From the NCBI GenBank assembly GCA_001803165.1, contig MHAZ01000001.1:62001-126000 (forward strand): a stretch of 64,000 bases of DNA, given 5' to 3'. A model generated the notes under the pieces. It was not told the DNA's origin. It made no database searches and worked only from the letters and a program-made list of their open reading frames with translations. This document shows positions 1-8,397 of the stretch, one piece after another. A program made the position numbers and the translations under genes. How positions within the stretch are numbered: the first letter of the stretch is position 1; every line of letters starts with the position of its first letter. This DNA is from Stygiobacter sp. RIFOXYC2_FULL_38_25. Lineage in GTDB: Bacteria > Bacteroidota > Ignavibacteria > Ignavibacteriales > Melioribacteraceae.

Positions 1-1
1 A

Positions 2-1114
2 AAAATCACGTCTATCATTGTTAAAAACGAAGATTTGATTGTGGGAACGATGGAGTGCGGCGTTTTTTTTAGAAACGAAAAAGATAAAAACTGGATCACA
101 AGAAATGACGGTTTACAAGGACAAACAATAACCTCATTAGTCAATCATAATAATACAATTTTTGCTGGAACAAATGGAAATGGAGTGTTTCGATTTGATG
201 ACACCGAGAAAAAGTGGGTTGCAATCAATGTTGGACTGGAAAATGCTAATAGTAAAATCATAAGACAATTTTTGAGCGATGGAGACACATTAACAGTACT
301 AACTGAAGATGGGCTATTTAATACTTTGGATTTGGGAAACACTTGGATAAATAAAAACGACGGTTTAACAGGAAATAACTATAAGGCAATTTCAAAATGT
401 AATTCAGCATATTTTGTATTGTTTGACAATTCAATTTATAAGCATGAGAAGAACAAATTGTGGGAAAAAGTAAGTATACCAAGCAGCGTAGATAATATTA
501 AGACAATGCTTTCATATGATAAATATATTTTTATTAATTATTACAATAAAATTTATTGTACAAAAGATAATGGTATGACATGGGAGAATTTTACCGAAAC
601 ATTATCCAACACAGTTATTTCAAAGCTAACTACTAATAATAATTTATTATTTGCGACAACAATAGATGGAATTTATTATACAAAAATAGGCACTAGTAAT
701 TGGAAAAGTTTTAACGAAGGATTAATCAATGAAAATATCGAATCCATATTTGTTACTAATGATTTAATATATGTTGCAACAGAAAGTGCGAGAATATTTA
801 AGAATAATCTTTCTAACTTATCCAGCATAATAAAAGAAAGAGTAATACCAGCTAGTTTCCGCTTGGGACAAAACTATCCAAATCCATTTAATCCAGCTAC
901 GAATATTTCATACTCTATATCCAAAACTTCAATAGTTATACTAAAGGTTTACGATGTTCTTGGTAATGACATCTGTACTCTTTTAAATAAAATTCAAAAT
1001 CCCGGCGAGTATATAGTAAAATATGAGCCGTGGAATATTACAAGCGGGATCTATTACTACGCTCTCATAGTAGATAATACGAAGCTTGTAAAGAAAATGA
1101 TTCTAATAAAATAA
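2..1114 (+). CDS. Secreted beta-propeller protein with T9SS sorting domain (5' partial)
   Basis: The reading frame is open to the left edge of the window, so the true start lies outside; an internal TTG at 35 is not needed. About 275 residues form repeated blades of the 'ligand-binding sensor / two-component regulator propeller' kind, with recurring G-x-x-W/F and 'TxDGL' turns. The last ~80 residues, starting at FRLGQNYPNPFNP, form a complete type IX secretion sorting domain ending in KKMILIK. The family is exported through the Por/T9SS machinery and anchored on, or released from, the cell surface; the ligand is unknown. It ends 21 bp before the PEGA-domain gene, so the two are probably co-transcribed. 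Confidence 0.8.
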   Translation, partial: KITSIIVKNEDLIVGTMECGVFFRNEKDKNWITRNDGLQGQTITSLVNHNNTIFAGTNGNGVFRFDDTEKKWVAINVGLENANSKIIRQFLSDGDTLTVLTEDGLFNTLDLGNTWINKNDGLTGNNYKAISKCNSAYFVLFDNSIYKHEKNKLWEKVSIPSSVDNIKTMLSYDKYIFINYYNKIYCTKDNGMTWENFTETLSNTVISKLTTNNNLLFATTIDGIYYTKIGTSNWKSFNEGLINENIESIFVTNDLIYVATESARIFKNNLSNLSSIIKERVIPASFRLGQNYPNPFNPATNISYSISKTSIVILKVYDVLGNDICTLLNKIQNPGEYIVKYEPWNITSGIYYYALIVDNTKLVKKMILIK

Positions 1115-1135
1115 TCTTAATCTGGTGAAATAATT

Positions 1136-2254
1136 ATGAGCAAACTAATTACAGTTATTACTTTATTTTTATTTTTTTTACCTAAAAGCAGTATTGGTCA
1201 AGTAATTAAAAGTGACTCTACAAAAAGTTTGATCGAAATAAATTCCGTTCCGGAAGGTTGTAATGTTAATATTAACAAAAAAAGTGTCGGTGTAACTCCA
1301 CTCAAACTAGAAAACTTTGAGAAAGGTAATTATTCAATTGAAATAGTTTATAAGGACAAAGTGAACAAGTCCGTTCTCAATTACCTTGGTGGAGTTAATG
1401 AAATATTCTACATAATGGATGGTGATTATGGATTATTAAACATTAATTCTTCTCCAAATAATGCAAACATATATGTTGATGATTTGTTGAAAAATAAAAC
1501 ACCAATGCAAAACATTAAACTTGAGAATGGACTGCACAACATTAGGATTGAAAAAGAGAATTACCAACCATATACGAAGGTTGTAAGAATTGCTAATCAA
1601 AGATATGATATTAGTGCAAACTTAGAATATAAATTTAGCTTTCTATCATTAGATCGGTTCAATGACATTGAATATTATAAAGTTGATGGTCTAGCCAAAA
1701 GCGATTCAGCTCTAAAACTTGAAGCCGGTATACATGAAATTGCTATTAAACATAAAGGATATCATAAAGAAATAACCTCTAGTTTTAAACTAGAATCTAT
1801 GCGAAAGAATTTGTTAAAAACCAGAATCAATACTTTCACACCTATTTATTTTTTGGAATCAGCACTTGTTCCAGGACTTGGACAATTTGTAGACAAATCG
1901 GAAACAAAAGGAATAATTGTTTTTCTTGGCTTTCTATCTTCCACGTATTACTATTTAAAAACAACTAGTGATTATAATAATCTTAACAGTAAATTATTTG
2001 CTACTCGTTCACTATTTACATTAGCCAATACCGAAAAAGAAACTATAGCATTAAGAGCGAAACTTGAAACTCAGATAGAGGAAGTAAACAAAAAGGGGAA
2101 AACCAAAAACTTAGCTGCTACGGTGTTGCTCTCTATGTATGGAATAAACTTACTTGATGCTTTGTTGTTTCATTCTCTTGATGCAAATATGGAAATTTAC
2201 AGCTCTCCCTTTGACGAAAGTGAAATAAATTTAAGTTATAAAATTAATTTTTAA
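1136..2254 (+). CDS. PEGA-domain exported protein
   Basis: This 372-aa protein has an N-terminal signal peptide (hydrophobic residues ~5-20, ending SIGQ). Two clear PEGA domains follow: ~30-75 (SLIEINSVPEGCNVNINKK) and ~97-145 (LLNINSSPNNANIYVDD). A third degenerate one lies at ~165-215. Residues ~240-275 hold an ALVPGLGQF motif plus a hydrophobic stretch, as in DUF5683-like membrane-associated proteins. PEGA domains are found in surface and envelope proteins, and their binding partner here is unknown. It sits between two other exported-protein genes with 21 and 13 bp spacers, so an operon encoding a surface assembly is inferred. Confidence 0.75.
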   Translation: MSKLITVITLFLFFLPKSSIGQVIKSDSTKSLIEINSVPEGCNVNINKKSVGVTPLKLENFEKGNYSIEIVYKDKVNKSVLNYLGGVNEIFYIMDGDYGLLNINSSPNNANIYVDDLLKNKTPMQNIKLENGLHNIRIEKENYQPYTKVVRIANQRYDISANLEYKFSFLSLDRFNDIEYYKVDGLAKSDSALKLEAGIHEIAIKHKGYHKEITSSFKLESMRKNLLKTRINTFTPIYFLESALVPGLGQFVDKSETKGIIVFLGFLSSTYYYLKTTSDYNNLNSKLFATRSLFTLANTEKETIALRAKLETQIEEVNKKGKTKNLAATVLLSMYGINLLDALLFHSLDANMEIYSSPFDESEINLSYKINF

Positions 2255-2267
2255 GACGAGTACTTCT

Positions 2268-3848
2268 ATGAAAAACATCAAATTCCTTATTCTTATTGGT
2301 TTAATAGGGCTCATAAGCTGTGTTGATGAAGTGACACTTACCGAAGAAAATGTACACGATCCAAAATCATCCATTTACACACCTAATGAGCCAAGTAGTC
2401 TTAAAGTCGATTCATATACTGATGAGCTGGTAAAGCTTAGTTGGAAAGATAACAGCGCCGGTGAAGATGGTTTTGTAATTCGTAGAAGTTTAAATGACGA
2501 TTCGCATTATTTTGACGTAGGTCGCGTAAGCGAAAGTATTAACACCTTTAGCGACACATCAAAACTAGAAGCGAATAAAACCTATTACTATAAAGTCTTG
2601 GGATATAAAGGTGACAATTATTCATATAAAAGCAATGAAGTAACTGTAAACTTCAGTTTTGTAGCTCCAAGTAACTTATCTGTAACACATATAAATAATA
2701 CTGCCCTTAAACTGAATTGGAGTCATAATAGAACTGATATCAAAGGGTTCAAAATTTATGGACGCTCTGTAACTAATAACGAAAACTTTGGGCTTATAGG
2801 TGATGCTTCAAATCTATCTAGAAGTTTCGATGTAGTCGGATTAGATTCAACAAATGTTTATGAATTTTATTGCCAAGCTTATACGAAAAATAACATTTCT
2901 GATGCATCCACTAAATTAAAAGTATTACTGGGCAAAGATTTGATAGAAAAGAAAACTCTTAATCGAGGAATGGAATATTTTAGTCAATCAAGCGCTGGGG
3001 ACATTCTTTTTTCTGGAGGTTCGCATTTAACAAATGGGTTAGTGGAAATTTATACAAAGGATTTACTACTTAAATCGTCTTTTCAATATAAGGACCCAGT
3101 AACCGCTATAAGTAATAATAATGAATATCTAATACTTGGTTCATCATTGATAAATCCCATCACTAAACTAACACAAATTGCAATTGTTAATATAAGTTCA
3201 AAAGAAATAATTGATACTATCGACATACCGGCAAGTCAAGTTGCATTTTTCAATAATGATGCACAAGTTCTTATTAATGTTGCCGGAACTGCATCAAAAT
3301 ATTCAGGCATGATTCTTTATGATATTGTTAAACATAGAGCTGTATGGCAAAATCCTACAGTAAAAGCCTCAAAGTTTTATTTGGACAAAGCCAAAAACTT
3401 GTTATATGCTTTAACTCAACCCCAAATAACAGTGATTAATCCAAATTCAGGTGATATTATAAAGAATATTATAGGTATTACTAGTGGAACAATTACGGAC
3501 TTTTCGATAAAACATGACGGGACAAAAATAGCATTACTAATAGATAAAGCAATTGAGATTTGGGATTTGAATAGTAATACCAATTTACGTACAATAAATA
3601 TAAATATCGGTATGAGCACCACATACCTTGCATACTCACTTTCATTTATAAATGACGACAATCTAATCGCCGATTCAAGAAATATTTATAGAATTTCAGA
3701 TCGCGAAGCTTTGTGTTCAAATCCAAGGTCTTATACAAAACTATATTATAATAATTTAACAGGTAGAATGATTTTGGGTTACAATCGTACTTCGCTAATT
3801 GAAGGTGATTTAGTTAATAGATGGAAACCGACAATAATTGTAGATTAA
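2268..3848 (+). CDS. Lipoprotein with two FN3 domains and a beta-propeller
   Basis: The protein is 526 aa. A lipobox (LISC, Cys18) follows a short hydrophobic leader, so it should be a lipoprotein. Two fibronectin type III domains lie at ~42-125 (KLSWKDNSAGEDGFVI) and ~130-220. The C-terminal ~290 residues look like a WD40/YVTN-type propeller made of repeated beta blades with no catalytic motif visible. It is the third gene of the exported cluster, 13 bp after the PEGA gene. No T9SS tail is present, so it may be periplasmic or outer-membrane anchored and act with the two upstream products; that link is inference from gene order only. Confidence 0.72.
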   Translation: MKNIKFLILIGLIGLISCVDEVTLTEENVHDPKSSIYTPNEPSSLKVDSYTDELVKLSWKDNSAGEDGFVIRRSLNDDSHYFDVGRVSESINTFSDTSKLEANKTYYYKVLGYKGDNYSYKSNEVTVNFSFVAPSNLSVTHINNTALKLNWSHNRTDIKGFKIYGRSVTNNENFGLIGDASNLSRSFDVVGLDSTNVYEFYCQAYTKNNISDASTKLKVLLGKDLIEKKTLNRGMEYFSQSSAGDILFSGGSHLTNGLVEIYTKDLLLKSSFQYKDPVTAISNNNEYLILGSSLINPITKLTQIAIVNISSKEIIDTIDIPASQVAFFNNDAQVLINVAGTASKYSGMILYDIVKHRAVWQNPTVKASKFYLDKAKNLLYALTQPQITVINPNSGDIIKNIIGITSGTITDFSIKHDGTKIALLIDKAIEIWDLNSNTNLRTININIGMSTTYLAYSLSFINDDNLIADSRNIYRISDREALCSNPRSYTKLYYNNLTGRMILGYNRTSLIEGDLVNRWKPTIIVD

Positions 3849-3939
3849 TCTATAAGCTTTATTGACAACCATCATTAAATTGTATGGGTAACATGGTTTT
3901 GCATCATAAAAGATCAATTGCTCCCTTTAAACTATGCTT

Positions 3940-4128
3940 TTAAAGATGAGCATACATTTCTGTTGTTGTAAATTGTCCATGTCCAAGTAGTTCTTGAATT
4001 ACTTTTAACGAAACTCCTTTTTGTACAAGCATTGAGGCATAAGAATGACGCAAAGTATGGAGATGGATTTTCTCATTTAATTCTGCACGATGGATTGGCG
4101 TAGGTAGATTAAAAAAAGTGCAACTCAA
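3940..4128 (-). pseudogene. 3' remnant of a tyrosine recombinase
   Basis: A 62-codon fragment encodes only the end of a tyrosine recombinase: the HTLRHSYAS box, the LLGHGQFTTTEMYAHL box and the catalytic Tyr. It parallels the C terminus of the intact integrase at 4277-5311, but with many substitutions, so it is an older diverged copy and not a recent duplication. Similarity fades at about 4100, and the catalytic first Arg and the N-terminal domain are missing. It is probably the footprint of an earlier integration at the same site. It cannot be active on its own. Confidence 0.7.
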
Positions 4129-4239
4129 TGAATGATTTTAGATACTTTATTCTGTAGATGAAGTTTTGTATTACCGCAAAGAGTTTGTAGTTAAAAGTGA
4201 GTGATTAGATGGGGAAAACCGGAATAGGATTGTAAATAG

Positions 4240-4269
4240 AACATACCCACAGCTACGTGTAGGTATGTT
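4240..4269. terminator. Hairpin between integrase remnant and integrase
   Basis: Arms AACATACC (4240-4247) and GGTATGTT (4262-4269) enclose a 14-nt loop. A T-rich run follows on the plus strand. It lies just downstream of the integrase stop, so it may end integrase transcription on the minus strand as well. Confidence 0.45.
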
Positions 4270-4276
4270 TTAATTT

Positions 4277-5311
4277 TTATAAAAGGTTTACTGCGTCCTT
4301 CAAAGTTTGCTGCTGAAGATGCGCATACTTTTCCGTTGTTGTAAATTGCTCGTGTCCAAGAAGCTCTTGGATTACTTTTAAGGAAACACCTTTTTGTACT
4401 AGCGCGGAAGCATAGGAATGACGCAAAGTGTGGAAATGAATTTTATCATTTAAATCTGCACGACGAATAGCTATCTTGAATTGTTTACTTACAAAATCCT
4501 CCTTTAGCTTAGCTCCACTTCTTATAGAGAAAACATAATTATTTCTTTTGATGCTAAGGATTTTGGGATAAATTGATTTCAGATCATTTAGTAATTCTTC
4601 ATTAATTGGAATAGTTCTTTCTTCTTTACTTTTTGTAAAGAATCCATCAGAGCAAATTGTAGTGATTTGCGATTCATCTAAGTTTACCCAAGACCATTTC
4701 ATATTTACAAGTTCGCCTAGACGAAAGCCGGTTAAGAATGCAGTTTTGAAAAGATGCATAAGCGTTTCATTTTCAGTATGCTCTAATATTTTAGCAAAAT
4801 CTTTTTCATTAATATATAAAGGTTGTGGTTTTGTCATTTTAGGCAATTTTATTGCTTTGAAATGGTTCTTCTCTAAATACTCCCATACAACAGCTTTGCT
4901 AAATGCTGCCTTAAGGGTGCGGTAATAAAGAGCGGCGCCATTTTCAGTTCGAGCAAATGTTACGGAAATAAACTGATCTATATTGCGAAGTTTCAAGTGA
5001 TGTAAATAATTATCACCACAGTATGCAATTAACATTTCGAAAGATAACTTCACAGACCGGGCATAACTTTTTGATTTTGTTTTCTTGAGATACTCTAGAT
5101 ATTCATCGTTGAATTTTGAAAGTTTGATTGGTTCGATTTTGTGTTTGGTTTCTCCTTCAATTATATTCCCCTTGTACTTAAAAGAAGCCATAAAAAATAT
5201 TGCTTCTTTTTCATCTGCGGTTAGTGTTGAAACTGTTGTTCTTTTTCCGTTATCAAAGTGGACAAGTTGAAAAAAGGGCGATTTTTTGTTCTTTACTAAA
5301 TACACAGTCAA
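4277..5311 (-). CDS. Tyrosine recombinase / phage-type integrase
   Basis: This site-specific recombinase cuts and joins DNA through a 3'-phosphotyrosine. It is 344 aa, the usual length for the family. An N-terminal arm-binding region (~1-60) and a SAM-like core-binding domain (~62-160) precede the catalytic domain. Catalytic residues are all visible: Arg197 (TGFRLGE), His294 and Arg297 (HTLRHSYAS), His320 (LLGHEQ) and Tyr329 (TEKYAHL). The TTG at 5311 abuts an AGGAG; a GTG two codons later (5305) has better spacing and is the likelier start. The gene reads away from a tRNA 3' half 80 bp upstream, which is the usual arrangement at the edge of a tRNA-targeting integrative element. A diverged copy of its 3' end lies downstream. 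Confidence 0.92.
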   Translation of the reverse strand: MTVYLVKNKKSPFFQLVHFDNGKRTTVSTLTADEKEAIFFMASFKYKGNIIEGETKHKIEPIKLSKFNDEYLEYLKKTKSKSYARSVKLSFEMLIAYCGDNYLHHLKLRNIDQFISVTFARTENGAALYYRTLKAAFSKAVVWEYLEKNHFKAIKLPKMTKPQPLYINEKDFAKILEHTENETLMHLFKTAFLTGFRLGELVNMKWSWVNLDESQITTICSDGFFTKSKEERTIPINEELLNDLKSIYPKILSIKRNNYVFSIRSGAKLKEDFVSKQFKIAIRRADLNDKIHFHTLRHSYASALVQKGVSLKVIQELLGHEQFTTTEKYAHLQQQTLKDAVNLL

Positions 5312-5325
5312 CTCCTTTTTTACTG

Positions 5326-5347
5326 TGTATGGAGTATGTATGGAGTG
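5326..5347. repeat. Tandem 11-bp repeat beside the integrase
   Basis: TGTATGGAGTA (5326-5336) is followed immediately by TGTATGGAGTG (5337-5347). It lies between the integrase start and the tRNA fragment, where recombinase arm-binding sites would be expected. That role is inference. Confidence 0.5.
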
Positions 5348-5389
5348 GTTAAAAAAGCCTCGATTCGGAGCTAAAAAATTAACAAATCT

Positions 5390-5436
5390 GCTGACTCATA
5401 ATCAGCGGGTCGGCGGTTCAAGTCCGTCAGGGCCCA
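5390..5436 (+). other. 3' half of a CAT-anticodon tRNA (probable attachment site)
   Basis: The sequence holds an anticodon arm (GCTGA, loop CTCATAA, TCAGC; anticodon CAT), a 5-nt variable region, a T arm (GGCGG, TTCAAGT, CCGTC), the 3' acceptor strand AGGGCCC and discriminator A. No D arm and no 5' acceptor strand (expected GGGCCCT) occur in the preceding 100 bp. It is therefore a tRNA-Met or tRNA-Ile2 gene cut in the anticodon stem. With the integrase 80 bp away, it is best read as an att site, with the intact tRNA or the other end of the element outside this window. Confidence 0.75.
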
Positions 5437-5440
5437 CTCA

Positions 5441-5476
5441 AAAACCCCGATAACAATCCGTTTTCGGGGTTTTTCG
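5441..5476 (+). terminator. Rho-independent terminator after the tRNA fragment
   Basis: Arms AAAACCCCGA (5441-5450) and TCGGGGTTTT (5464-5473) pair over 10 bp with a 13-nt loop and a short T-rich tail. It probably served the original tRNA gene. Confidence 0.75.
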
Positions 5477-5591
5477 TTTTCTCAATCCCCTTAAAATAAT
5501 AAAGTATATCAAATATAGATTTAAGCTTGAAAAAGTTTAAACTTATTTGCTATATTTACGATAATACGTCTGAGTATCCATTTAAGAGAAA

Positions 5592-6068
5592 ATGCAACAA
5601 TTATTAATAATAGGCGCGTTAGCAATTTTGGGTGTCACAATTCTAACATTTAATCAGTCTACATTAAATGTTAATGCGAATAGACATTTCAATATTGCGT
5701 TAACGGATGCCACAGCATCAGCACAATCTTTGGTCGAAGAGATTCAAACAAGGGCTTTCGATCAAAGTACAGTAAGTACTCATGTATCAGCCACTAGCAG
5801 TCTGACTACTACAAATTTGTTTGGTCCCGAAAATGGCGAAAGCAGCAAAAATCACTTCAATGATATTGATGACTTTAATAATTACACACAGGCAGATACT
5901 TTTCAACAGTTTGGGATTTTTACATCAATAGTAAAAGTTAATTATGTGCAAAAATATTCTCCTGAAACAATTTCTAACGCTCCAACTTTCATGAAGAGGA
6001 TTTTGATTTCAGTACACAATCCATTTCTAGTGGACACTTTAAAACTTACAAGAATAATTAGTTACTAA
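5592..6068 (+). CDS. Pilin-like single-pass exported protein
   Basis: A 158-aa protein begins with a hydrophobic helix at residues 3-20 right after the start (MQQLLIIGALAILGV). A helical stretch and a small soluble domain follow. This is the architecture of minor pseudopilins, though no clear prepilin-peptidase Gly-Phe-Thr site is visible. Two more proteins of the same build follow directly, with the next start 1 bp after this stop (operon). I do not recognise a named family. The most likely role is an extracellular or periplasmic filament or secretion-associated component. Confidence 0.55.
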   Translation: MQQLLIIGALAILGVTILTFNQSTLNVNANRHFNIALTDATASAQSLVEEIQTRAFDQSTVSTHVSATSSLTTTNLFGPENGESSKNHFNDIDDFNNYTQADTFQQFGIFTSIVKVNYVQKYSPETISNAPTFMKRILISVHNPFLVDTLKLTRIISY

Positions 6069-6069
6069 T

Positions 6070-6645
6070 ATGAATAACATGCTTGATATAGTTGGGTCAT
6101 TTATAATTGGTTCGCTAATTATACTGATGGTAGGGAATCTGAATTTACAGATATCTGCTACTCACAGAGATAATTTTTACGGGTCAATTTCTCAGGTCGA
6201 AGTTGTAAATGCTGCAACTGTTCTGGAATCTGATTTTGAGAAAATTGGGTACAAATCAACTTCGAGTAATAAAATTATCTTAGCCGATACCTCCGCCATT
6301 CAGTTTTATTCGGATTATGATGATGACCAGACTGTAGAACAAGTTAAATATAGAATTGGCAGCACTTCGGCATTATCAGGGACTCAAAACCCAAACGATA
6401 GACCAATATACCGGCAAATTGATGACGGGCAGTCAATGCTAATTGGGGCAGCAAAGTATCTTAAATTTGTTTACTACGATTCTCTTGGAAATCAAATCTC
6501 TTATCAAGCATTAACAGGGCAATCTTCTCGGAACATTGTTAAAATGATTCAAGTGAATTTAATTTATGAATCTCCGTTTCTAATTGATGGAAACTATCAA
6601 ACCACACAGTGGAAAAAAACATTTAATCCAAAAAATCTCAACTAG
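6070..6645 (+). CDS. Pilin-like protein, middle gene of cluster
   Basis: A 191-aa protein has an N-terminal transmembrane helix at ~8-28 (IVGSFIIGSLIILMVG). A ~160-residue soluble domain follows, resembling type II/IV minor pilins of the PilW type in layout only. The start lies 1 bp after the upstream stop and the stop lies 8 bp before the next start, so translation of all three genes is probably coupled. No catalytic motif is visible. The function is inferred from architecture and context only. Confidence 0.55.
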   Translation: MNNMLDIVGSFIIGSLIILMVGNLNLQISATHRDNFYGSISQVEVVNAATVLESDFEKIGYKSTSSNKIILADTSAIQFYSDYDDDQTVEQVKYRIGSTSALSGTQNPNDRPIYRQIDDGQSMLIGAAKYLKFVYYDSLGNQISYQALTGQSSRNIVKMIQVNLIYESPFLIDGNYQTTQWKKTFNPKNLN

Positions 6646-6653
6646 CTAAGATT

Positions 6654-8102
6654 ATGGGAAAGAGCGTTTTAATATATGTTATAGGAGCTTTTTTAATATT
6701 CACCGTAGCAATGCTTACTAGCGCGCGCATTGTTGATGCGGGAAGTCAAAACTCTATTAACTACTTAAGCAATGCTAAAGCAAGAAGTATTTGCAATAGT
6801 ATGACTAGTATTCTCCTTTCCCGTTTGGCAGACAGTACGGATTTAAGAATAACTGAACCGGAAACAATGTCATTGTTAGATGGAACTGCGACATACACTA
6901 TCACCGAAGTAGATGAATCCGGTGAAGAAGAAGATGATGATGAAGGAGAAGATCACGAAGGACATGAAGATGATGATGAAGGAGAAGACCACGAAGGGCA
7001 TGAAGACGATGATGAAGGAGAAGGGCATGAAGATGATGATGATGAAGGGGAAGACCACGAAGGGCATGAAGATGATGATGATGAAGGGGAAGACCACGAA
7101 GGGCATGAAGATGATGATGATGAAGGGGAAGACCACGAAGGACATGAAGACGATGATGATGAAGGGGAAGACCACGAAGGACATGAAGACGATGATGATG
7201 ATGAAGGAGAAGATCATGAAGGACATGAAGATGATGACGAACACGAAGGAGTTTTAGGTGGGTTGATTAAGATTTATGTATCAGCCATTTATAACAATGT
7301 TACGAGGATTCAAGTAACTTATGTTTCATTAAGTACAAATGGTACAATTCCTAGTTCAGTTCAGTCACTGATCACTGCACGTAATGCAGTTTCTACCAGT
7401 GGTAATCTTGTTGTAGATGGTAGAAATCATTCTTCAAGCGGTTCGTTAAGCGAGGATGATGGTGCTGTCGCAATCTGGACAACATCAAGCTATTCTCAGA
7501 CTGGAAACTCAAAGGTTGGCGGAACTTACGAAACTATTAGCTATGAACCCTCTAAGCCAGGTAATTCAAACGTTATCAAAACATTCTCCACATTTTCCGG
7601 CGGATATCCAGATTCACCAGATGAGGTTTTCGGCGGCTCTTCTTCTGGTTTTACAGAAGGCAAGCTTAAAAGTATAGCTCAGAGTGGCGATGGAGGCAGT
7701 CAATATGTTACTAACCCAAGCAGCCTACATTTTCCGTTGAAAGGGATTACATACGTTGAACTTCCTAGTGGCGGTAAATGGCAGTCAACAAATATTGAAG
7801 GCTCGGGGATTCTAATAGTCCATAACGCATCGGGCAACTCTTTAATCAAAAATTTGAATACAGGAACATTCAAAGGTTTTGTTGTAGCTGATGATATTGT
7901 TCATGTTCACTCTTCAATAATTGGGGCTGTATTTTTGCTGTCATCGTTCCCATCGGATGGAAATTTTATTGGGAATGGAAACGGCTCAATTGTGTTTTCT
8001 AAGGACGCTATTACAAAAGCGACCGCAATTGTTAGTAACGGAGCAGATAATTACGGCTTCGGGAAAACAAGGCTTCTTGTTTTAAACTCTTATGAGAGAT
8101 AG
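6654..8102 (+). CDS. Pilin-like (PilX-type) protein with acidic/His tandem repeat
   Basis: This 482-aa protein has an N-terminal membrane helix (~5-22). A helical stalk is then interrupted at ~89-199 by a low-complexity tandem repeat of about 12-13 residues, EGEDHEGHEDDDD and variants. The C-terminal part has a parallel-beta look (GSGILIVHNASGN, GTFKGFVVADDIV, GAVFLLSS), as in the C-terminal regions of PilX-like adhesin pilins. The repeat is strongly negative with evenly spaced His-His pairs, so binding of divalent metals (Ca, Zn, Ni, Cu) outside the membrane is plausible but unproven. It is the last gene of a three-gene cluster. The DNA repeat has triplet-preserving units, so copy number may vary without breaking the frame. 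Confidence 0.6.
   Translation: MGKSVLIYVIGAFLIFTVAMLTSARIVDAGSQNSINYLSNAKARSICNSMTSILLSRLADSTDLRITEPETMSLLDGTATYTITEVDESGEEEDDDEGEDHEGHEDDDEGEDHEGHEDDDEGEGHEDDDDEGEDHEGHEDDDDEGEDHEGHEDDDDEGEDHEGHEDDDDEGEDHEGHEDDDDDEGEDHEGHEDDDEHEGVLGGLIKIYVSAIYNNVTRIQVTYVSLSTNGTIPSSVQSLITARNAVSTSGNLVVDGRNHSSSGSLSEDDGAVAIWTTSSYSQTGNSKVGGTYETISYEPSKPGNSNVIKTFSTFSGGYPDSPDEVFGGSSSGFTEGKLKSIAQSGDGGSQYVTNPSSLHFPLKGITYVELPSGGKWQSTNIEGSGILIVHNASGNSLIKNLNTGTFKGFVVADDIVHVHSSIIGAVFLLSSFPSDGNFIGNGNGSIVFSKDAITKATAIVSNGADNYGFGKTRLLVLNSYER
6921..7248 (+). repeat. In-frame minisatellite encoding acidic/His repeats
   Basis: Units of roughly 36-39 bp built on GATGATGAAGGGGAAGACCA and GAAGGGCATGAA recur about seven to eight times. 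Unit length varies only in the number of GAT/GAC codons. All variants stay in frame. Third-position changes (GAC/GAT, GGG/GGA) show that some copies are older. Confidence 0.85.
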
Positions 8103-8397
8103 TTCTTCTGTTGATTAAACTAGTAGTGTATTCATTGTCCCTTGATGCGGGACGGGGTTAACTTTAGTTTTCATAAAAATGTCATCATTTTCTGTTTTGG
8201 CTCCTCCTTTTTTATTTTCGATATAATCAATAATATTATCTGGTATTCTATTGATAAAAAAATGTATTGCTATTTAGAAATCTTAGTAGGAACTTTTAAT
8301 AGACAATTACAGTTTATAGCGCAACAACTTGTTCAATATAGATATGCTTTTCGAATAATTTTTTTTTAAAATAACTAATCTCAATCATTTTTATGGG

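Noticed and set aside
5390-5436. Complete tRNA-Met gene
   Set aside because: The D arm and the 5' acceptor strand are missing; only the 3' half from the anticodon stem is present.
6921-7248. Possible CRISPR array
   Set aside because: Repeat units are directly adjacent without unique spacers and stay in frame as coding sequence; no cas genes are near.
6876-7257. Two long frames across the acidic/His minisatellite (minus 6876-7244, plus 6913-7257)
   Set aside because: They are out-of-frame readings of the tandem repeat inside the pilin-like gene: Met/Lys-rich or Phe/Val-rich low complexity, no start signals.
8142-8369. 75-codon frame between the pilin-like cluster and the receptor gene
   Set aside because: No ribosome site, aromatic-rich composition, no recognisable family; AT-rich intergenic sequence.
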